A stretch of 64,000 nt of DNA from Glycine soja (Eukaryota; Streptophyta; Magnoliopsida; Fabales; Fabaceae). Position 1 is the first letter of the stretch. The number at the start of each line of letters is the position of its first letter. Under the pieces are notes generated by a model. The model had not been told where the DNA came from and ran no database searches. It saw nothing but the letters and a program-made list of their open reading frames with translations. Below are positions 57,260 to 64,000 of the stretch, one piece after another. Made by a program: the position numbers and the translations under genes. The stretch covers positions 35,154,827 through 35,218,826 of the forward strand of contig NC_041019.1 of assembly GCF_004193775.1 (NCBI RefSeq). Reading direction: 5' to 3'.

Positions 57260-58762
57260 TGTCGCAACCTACCCATTTGCGGGTGAGCAAGGCGAGGCTC
57301 ACGGGTGCGTCTTCCAAGAAAGGAAAATGCACAGAGTCGCCACCAACGTTTATTGAAAGGAAAACATTAGGAAAACCAAAGGACAACAGCCTCTCACATT
57401 TGAGGAAGGTATTAGCACCTCTCACATTTGTCCCAAAGGACAACAGCAATAGATTAGAATTGTGTGAAATTATGTATCTAAACTTTTATTTCTTTTTTAT
57501 TTTTGAGGTCGACAAAAGCGGGGCTCTTGCTCCTACGTACCCTCCATCGAAGAGGAAATCAGACCTACGTAGTTCTTTCAGCGAATCAAGTGATTCTCTT
57601 TTTTTTTACTTGGAAGGTGGTCATTTAAGGCATTCGACCTTAAAATGATCCATTTTTACTTGGTGAGAAAAGCTGAGGCATTTGAACCTTAAAACGTTTT
57701 TTCAGTGATTTTTGCAGACAAAGCTTGATTTTGTGAGTTGATTTTAGCCTTAATTTCACTTTAGTTATTAGTCAATTCAATTAAGAAAGAAAAATCCCAA
57801 AGAGAACGTCCGATTGATTTTTTTGTTTTATTTTACTAAAAGATATTTTTTATTATTATATTATTATTTTACCTCTTTTTAGTTTCCAACGTAGTTACGG
57901 CATGACCGAACGGTCGGATTTCATTTTAACAGAAATTAACGGATATTACAATTCAAATGATCGGTGGAAATTTATTTTATTTTTTGATTAGGCGAGAAAA
58001 TGACTTAAATAAATGGGGTACGAAAAGTAAATGAAATGAAAATAAAAGTACGCGAAACAAATGGGGACCACCAAGGGTTCATAGAATGAATTAAAAAGTT
58101 CGATTTCGGGAACTTACTGGTTGAAGACCGAAGAACGAACGAAAGACGGCGGAAAATCTTCACGGAATCACCCACGGAAACGTTGCGGACGCGTTATGTA
58201 AGCGCCTCGGCTTAGATTTTCTTCACGGAAACGATTTTTTTCACTAGTTTCAAGTGATCCTCAAATACCAGGAGGGCTGAACGTTTTTCTTCTTCCCTCC
58301 TCCTCCTATTTATAGGAAAATGAGGGAGGAGCTTGCCACCCAGCTCGCCCAGGCGAGCTAGGTTGCTTCCTCCTGGTTGCTATTTGCACCCCTTTGTTTA
58401 CTAAATACACCCCCTCCCTTTTTTTGCTGATTCTTTTTCCGTAATGTTACGGAAATTTACGAATTCTGTAACGATACTTGTTTTTCCTTCCGTAATGTTA
58501 CGGAACCTTACCGATTACATAATCATCCCTTTTTTGGCTTTCAGAATGTTACAGAACCTCACGGATTGCGTAATGATGCTTCCTTTTGATTTCCGGCATG
58601 TTACGGAACTTCATGGATTGTGCAACAATGCTCTCTTTTGACTTATGGCACGTTATGGAACTTTACGTATTGTGCAACAATGGGTGCCAAGTACCTCGAA
58701 GCGGTCAAGCAAAGGTTGCATGCCATCAAACAATGGTTCCCGGACGAAATTAGGGTATGACA
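57260..58762 (-). mobile_element. 3' LTR of Ogre E
   Basis: The 1503-bp LTR begins (minus) TGTCATACCC at 58762 and ends GGTTGCGACA at 57260. The polypurine tract lies just outside it on the high-coordinate side, so the element body extends to the right. TATA is at 58307-58314. A small duplication (AAAGGACAACAGC near 57379 and 57435) marks an internal rearrangement. It interrupts the gag of H. Confidence 0.92.
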
Positions 58763-59126
58763 GTTGCCCCTCTTTACTTACCTTTTATCGGAGATAGGAG
58801 GAAAACAAAGATAAAACACTAATTTCGTCCATCTCAGCCCTTTCCGTAATTAATCTATGATGACTCCCGAAGGCCATCCTTTGCCCATCATGGGGATTTA
58901 ATTGATCTCAATCACAATACTTCCAACCCAAAACAATTTGAAATAAGTGACTCCCGTCTCTCCTTCTTCTTACTCTGCACAACACAAAACAAAACAAACA
59001 AACAAACAAAAATAACATAATATATATACGTATACACATGTTTGGTGAAGGAACCGATTGGGAAAATAACAAAAAAAAACCGTATTTTCCCCTCACCGAA
59101 GGCTCCATACTTGATAACAGTGGACA
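58763..59126 (-). other. Ogre E pre-LTR segment with polypurine tract
   Basis: Minus strand ends AAAGAGGGGCAAC next to the LTR (58763-58775). The rest matches the pre-LTR segments of D and F (GTTTTGTGTTGTGCAGA, ACATGTGTATACG). No gene is seen. Confidence 0.78.
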
Positions 59127-60490
59127 CATGAACATCGCTTGGCAATCAATTCATGGGGCTCCGAATAAGATGGTGGAGGATGCACGAACAGCGCTAGGAA
59201 ATCAATTCGTGGGGCTCCAGACTCGATGGTGGAGGATGCATGAATGGCAATCAATTCATGGGGCTCCGAACAAGATTTGATGGTGGAGGATGCACGAACA
59301 GCGCTAGGCAATCAATTCGTGAGGCTCCGGACTCGATGGTGGAGGACGCATGAACAGCGCTAGGCAATCAATTCATGGGGCTACGAATAAGATTGATGGT
59401 GGAGGACGCACGAACAGCGCTAGGCAATGAATTCGTGGGGCTCCGGACTCGATGGTGGAGGATGCATGAACAGCGCTAGGCAATCAATTCATGGGGCTCC
59501 GAATAAGATTTGATGATGGAGGACGCATGAACAGCATTAGGCAATCAATTCGTGGGGCTCCGGACTCGATGGTGGAGGATGCATGAACAGCGCTAGGCAA
59601 TCAATTCATGGGGCTCCGAATACCATTTGATGGTGGAGGACGCACGAACAACGCTAGGCAATCAATTCGTGGGGCTCCAGACTCGATGGTGGAAGATGCA
59701 TGAACAGTGCTAGGCAATCAATTCATGGGGCTCCGAATAAGATTTGATGGTGGAGGATGCACGAACAGCGCTAGGCAATCAATTCGTGGGGCTCCAAACT
59801 CGATGGTGGAGGACGCATGAACAGTGCTAGGCAATCAATTCACGGGGCTCCGAATAAGATTTGATGGTGGAGGATGCAAGAACAGTGCTAGGCAATCAAT
59901 TCGTGGGGCTCCGGACTCGATGGTAGAGGATGCATGAATGGCAATCAATTCATGGGGCTCCGAATAAGATTTGATGGTGGAGGATGCACGAACAGCGCTA
60001 GGCAATCAATTTGTGGTGCTCCGGACTCGATGGTGGAGGATGCATGAACAGCGCTAGGCAATCAATTCATGGGGCTCCGAATAAGATTTGATGGTGGAGG
60101 ATGCACGAACAGCGCTAGGCAATCAATTCATGGGGCTCCGGACTCAATGGTGGAGGATGCATGAATGGCAATCAATTCATGGGGCTCCGAATAAGATTTG
60201 ATGGTGGAGGATGCACGAACAGCGCTAGGCAATCAATTCATGGGGCTCCGGACTCGATGGTGGAGGACGCATGAACAACACTAGGCAATCAATTCAAGGG
60301 GCTTCGAATAAGATTTGATGGTGGAGGACGCATGAATAGCGCTAGGCAATCAATTCGTGGGGCTCCGGACTCGATGGTGGAGGACGCATGAACAGCGCTA
60401 GACAATCAATTAATGGGGCTCCGGACTCGATGGTGGAGGATGCACGAACAACGCTAGGCAATCAATTCGTGGGGCTCCGAACAAGATTTG
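59127..60490 (-). repeat. Ogre E 3' UTR minisatellite, ~117-120-bp dimeric unit
   Basis: About eleven dimers alternate two ~60-base halves, GGGGCTCCGGACTCGATGGT and GGGGCTCCGAATAAGATTTG, each followed by GAACAGCGCTAGGCAATCAA. Some halves are shortened (ATGAATGGCAATCAATTC). It is related to F's array. Near 60496 the palindrome GGACC..GGTCC marks the boundary with unique 3' UTR. Confidence 0.92.
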
Positions 60491-62568
60491 ATTTTTTGGA
60501 CCGAATGGTCCACCGGGTTCTTTCACCCAAAAGGCGAACATGCTTTAGCAAGGAAAAATAAATCATTCATGAGAGCACCATATTTTAGAGAAACAATATG
60601 CTTATGCCAAAATAGTTTTCCTTGTAACCAAAAAGGAAGGGTAGGATGTCAGCGTTTAGCTTTTAAATGAACATTCAAGGAATAAAATCACTCATAGTGT
60701 ACAAAAACTCACACGGGTAAGTGTTTTACCCTAATTCCAAACCATGGCTGCACCATGACTTTATTTTGTACATGATTTCCTATCGAACCAAAAGATTACA
60801 CGCGCGATCACGGATCAATAGGATTTTCTCGAGGGTAGTGTTTTTGGAGAGGAAGCTAGGTGTTTCGGTCTTTTCCTCTTTGTTTATGTGGGGCGGGACA
60901 TCGCCAGTCGGGAGCGACCTTGAATGGCAATCCCAAAGGAAGAACCACTTCAAAAATGGGTTTTCCCTTTGCCGGCGGTCATTTACTTCGCCGGAAATTT
61001 ATCTGGTCTGAAGATCTTCTGTTCTCTTTCCTGGTTTCCTTTATTGATCGGGAATTATTTTGTTTTCCTCCGATCTTTCCCTTTTTGCTTTCTTCCGATC
61101 TTCGATCGGGAATCCTTCTTTTTCCTTTTCCTTTTCTTTCTTTTCATTTCTTCCTTTTCTTTCTTTTCTTTTTTTTCTTTTTCTTCCGATTTTTGATTGG
61201 GAATTCAGGTTTTAGCATTCGTTATTCGCTCTCCCTTGAGGAGATTCTGCTGTCCTCTTCTTCGGGGGAAAGGATGAGGATTCTCTTCATGGGCCGAGGT
61301 CCAAAGTAGCTTAAGGTTGTGTCTCAACATAGTCTTTTCATTGTGCATGCCCGATTTTGATATTTGGGGCGAAATAGATTCATGTGTAGGGTGTTGGTTT
61401 TGGGTTAAACTTCCATATCATTTCCACGAGGCATGTGTAACAATGATGATTTGAAAACAACGTGCAAAATTAGTCATGCATATAGCTAGGTGGGTACTCA
61501 AGCATCCAGTTTATGGCATTGTGATACTAAGGCTTGGGATTTATGCAAGTAGACCCAACGTTTCCAAATTATGTTCTTTCATTGGTTCAATGAATCCATC
61601 CATTCTTATCTCGGTTATTTTGGAAAATAAACTCTTAGCGTCAGTTTCTTGTTTCCAAAAGATATGTTTGCTCTCTACGAATGATTTGTGCTTCCTTATG
61701 ACCATAACATGCCGACCTTCGAGGTCTTTCTTTCTCTTTTCTTTTTGTTTCATGTTTGCAAAAACTATACATCCATCGCTATCTATGAGGAAAACTTTTC
61801 CTCTGTACACCTACATTCCTATACACGAAAAAACTTTTTCTATATACGCACGTATTAAAAAAAACTCTTTCTCTTTATATCAACATGGTCTATATAAAAC
61901 CTCTATTCCCTTTTCAAAGATTTCTTTTTCCTTTTTCAACATACACTCATTGTTTATACAAAAATTTTCTTTATATACACTCATTGCTCACACACAAGAA
62001 AAACACATTATTTATACACAAAATCCTTTCATACACTTTTTATATACAAAAAACTCTTTTCTTTTCTTTATATACAGATATGACATTTGTTCACAACGCC
62101 TCTTTCTTTTTCTATTCTTGGCGTTATCATGATGTTTGTTCGTTTTATTTTAGGATGACGTTCTTAAATGAAAACTCTACACAGTTCCGGAATTCCAACA
62201 AACATTATCGACAATAACGAAGTAAGCACTAACACAACAGTCCAAACAAAATGTATGCACAAAACAAATGACAATCAAAACAACAAAAACAAACGTTAGT
62301 CCCTCAAGTCATTGAAATAAAATAACACGTAAATGATAAAGGATGAAACATAAAAAAGAATATGAATCTGGGGATCCCATGGTCATGTGGCTCCGCTCCC
62401 TCCCAAGAAACCGAGCAAATTCGTCATCTCCTTATCCATGCGGGCCTCCTCTGCATCGGCGGGAGCCTCTGTAGGCGCCTCCCCTGCCTGGGCCTCATGC
62501 CAATCTTCGGGCCATGTGACCTCAACCTTAAACTGATCAGGAGTAGGGCACGCAAAAGGAACGAAACC
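60491..62568 (-). other. Ogre E proximal 3' UTR
   Basis: It is collinear on the minus strand with D's 13.17-15.1 kb and A's 7.0-9.0 kb. It has a pyrimidine-rich tract (61030-61200, T/C-rich), an AT-rich stretch (61780-62080) and the GGATCCCC landmark (about 62370). ORFs of 149 and 218 codons here are low-complexity Phe/Ser/Leu-rich translations of the tract and have no family resemblance. Confidence 0.7.
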
Positions 62569-63633
62569 CTAGCCTTGCTGACTGAGGCTGAGCTGGTAGA
62601 GACACTCATGTATCTGCACCTGCCCCCGGTGGTTGGCCACCTGCTGGCGAACCAAGTGCTGTAGATACCGTTCCATGCCTAATGACCCAGCAGGATCATC
62701 CTGATGAGGTGGTGGCGGTGCGTCTACGGCCTGTGGTGCATCACCCTGCGCCTGCCTAGGCATGCAATACTTCTCAATAAAGGCCCGGGTGATTGGCAGT
62801 CGGATCACCAAACTAGGTGTGTCGGGAACCCCAAATGACTGGCAGAGGCCCGTAATGAATGCTGGAAACCCCAGGGCCCTATTAGACTTATCCTGGTCTA
62901 GAGGGTGCCTGGTGGGTGGCATACCTGCAAATAAATAGATGGCGTCGACAATCAACTGAGCCACATGGACGCTCATCCGTGTCAGGATGGCATACACCAA
63001 CTTACACTTCGGCAGAGGAAGGTTGGAGTTATGATCACTAGGCAAGACATTGCTGAGCAACAATGTCATCCACATCTGGGTCAAGGTGGTCATGCTGGTG
63101 CGCATGATCCGCACCCGCCTCCCTGCAGCGGTCTGAGTGAAATCCTGACTCGATATGCATAATAGCTGGGCAATGGCCTCTTCGTTGAACCCATCGGCGC
63201 TGTTCCTCCTCTAACTAAATTCACACTCCTGGCCTTCCTCTAACACTAGCGGGTCACCCAGGAACTGGCTGAGGGCATCTGCGTCAAAGGGAATCCACTG
63301 ACCCCTCACCCATGACCGCATATCCCGCACTCCCTCTTCTGTGGGCCAAGCATTAGCATAAAACTCCAGGACTATATCTGGGTCAAACTTAGCCATAGGA
63401 GTGACCAGCGACGTCCAACGTCGGCGAGCTATCTCTTCCTAAAAATTCGTGTACTCATCGTCCCTGAGCTGGACGCGTCTCTCTCTATGGAAAGACCATC
63501 CTTTGATGGCCTCGAAGCGCTGCTAGTGCTCGGCGCTCCTGAAACAGTGGCTTTCAAACTCGAGGGCGGCACTGGTTCCTTCAGTCGCGGCGTCCCTCCT
63601 AGATCTCTTCGCAGAAAGCTTTTTCGGAGCCAT
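62569..63633 (-). pseudogene. Ogre E 3' ORF (putative plant transposon protein domain), three stops
   Basis: One frame runs from ATG 63633 to the stop at 62569, about 354 codons. It is homologous to A's 3' ORF over its whole length (FDPDIVLEFYANAWPTEEGV, ITRAFIEKYCMPRQAQGD). Three in-frame TAG codons break it: near 63520, near 63440 and at 63211-63213. At each of these positions A has CAG. The ATG follows a splice-acceptor-like CCTTGCAG by three bases, as in A. The tail is longer than in A (ends LYQLSLSQQG). Function is unknown. Confidence 0.8.
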
Positions 63634-64000
63634 TTCCTGCAAGGACAAACATTTGGAAAATTAGTTTACAAGAAGATATCAATCATTACAAACAAGAGCC
63701 AAACAACACTTATATGGCGCGAGTGTCAACATGCGCTTTACAAAATAATCACATTGGGGCATGTGTTATTTTATGACACATATCTATATACATGCATTTA
63801 CACACACATACATAAAATTTTTTGGTGAAAGGCATTTTACGACACACATCTATGTATGTTTTGACAAGCCTTTTCATGCTACATTCCACATATATGCACA
63901 TTTTTTGAAAGGCTCCTTATGCTACCTACTCACAAATATACATATTTTGAAAGGCATTTTTATGCTACCTATCCAACATATACAAATTTTGAAAGGCATT
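63634..64000 (-). other. Ogre E spacer upstream of the 3' ORF
   Basis: The sequence matches A's region before 6031, including the acceptor-like site and an upstream CTAAT. From about 63780 it has repeats of AAAGGCATTTTTATGCTACC. It continues past the window edge. Confidence 0.65.

Noticed and set aside
60860..62217. Phe/Ser/Leu-rich ORFs of 110-218 codons that look like membrane proteins
   Set aside because: They are translations of pyrimidine-rich and AT-rich 3' UTR tracts. The homologous tracts in A, D and B do not keep the frames.

Overview
The window looks like plant heterochromatin from a legume, probably a soybean-like Glycine genome. The organism is inferred from the element families; no host gene is visible to confirm it. 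Essentially the whole 64 kb is long-terminal-repeat (LTR) retrotransposon sequence: several copies of a Ty3/gypsy Tat/Ogre-like family, one nearly complete Athila-lineage element resembling soybean Diaspora, and two Ty1/copia-type LTR insertions. I saw no credible host protein gene, rRNA, tRNA gene or CRISPR array.

Layout. Ogre A (+) enters from the left with its gag-pro end, a pol intron, a long reverse transcriptase/RNase H/integrase frame (585-3908), a 3' ORF (6032-7039), 3' UTR minisatellites and a 3' LTR (10445-12092). It abuts a minus-strand Ogre 3' UTR fragment (12093-13150). That fragment is joined at a filler-bearing breakpoint to the 3' end of Ogre D (+, LTR 17740-19873). D abuts the 3' UTR array and 3' LTR of Ogre F (+, LTR 20869-22484). 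F abuts Ogre B (-), which runs from 3' UTR repeats at 22485 to its 5' LTR at 34367-36106; B keeps ORF1, gag and a 3' ORF remnant but has no pol. B also carries a solo copia LTR (27391-28308). B's 5' LTR cuts the gag of a minus-strand copia element (LTR 36409-38087), which itself lies in the leader of Ogre C (+). C's gag is split by the Athila element (38693-48570) and by a solo Ogre LTR (48640-50256). After an unclassified, LTR-like repeat block (about 51.98-53.94 kb) comes Ogre H (+, decayed 5' LTR and gag). H is interrupted at 57260 by Ogre E (-), which continues off the right edge with its 3' LTR, 3' UTR arrays and 3' ORF.

How it fits together. The junctions read as an ordered nest: C contains copia, copia contains B, B contains F, F contains D, and the D region contains A. 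Nearly all coding regions are damaged by stops, frameshifts and deletions, and many stops fit C-to-T decay of methylated DNA. A's integrase-bearing frame is the main exception. Points of most interest are the 3' ORF preceded by a conserved splice-acceptor-like sequence, a premature gag stop shared by B and H, a 164-bp tandem repeat made from the UTR/LTR junction, and a different minisatellite behind each Ogre copy.
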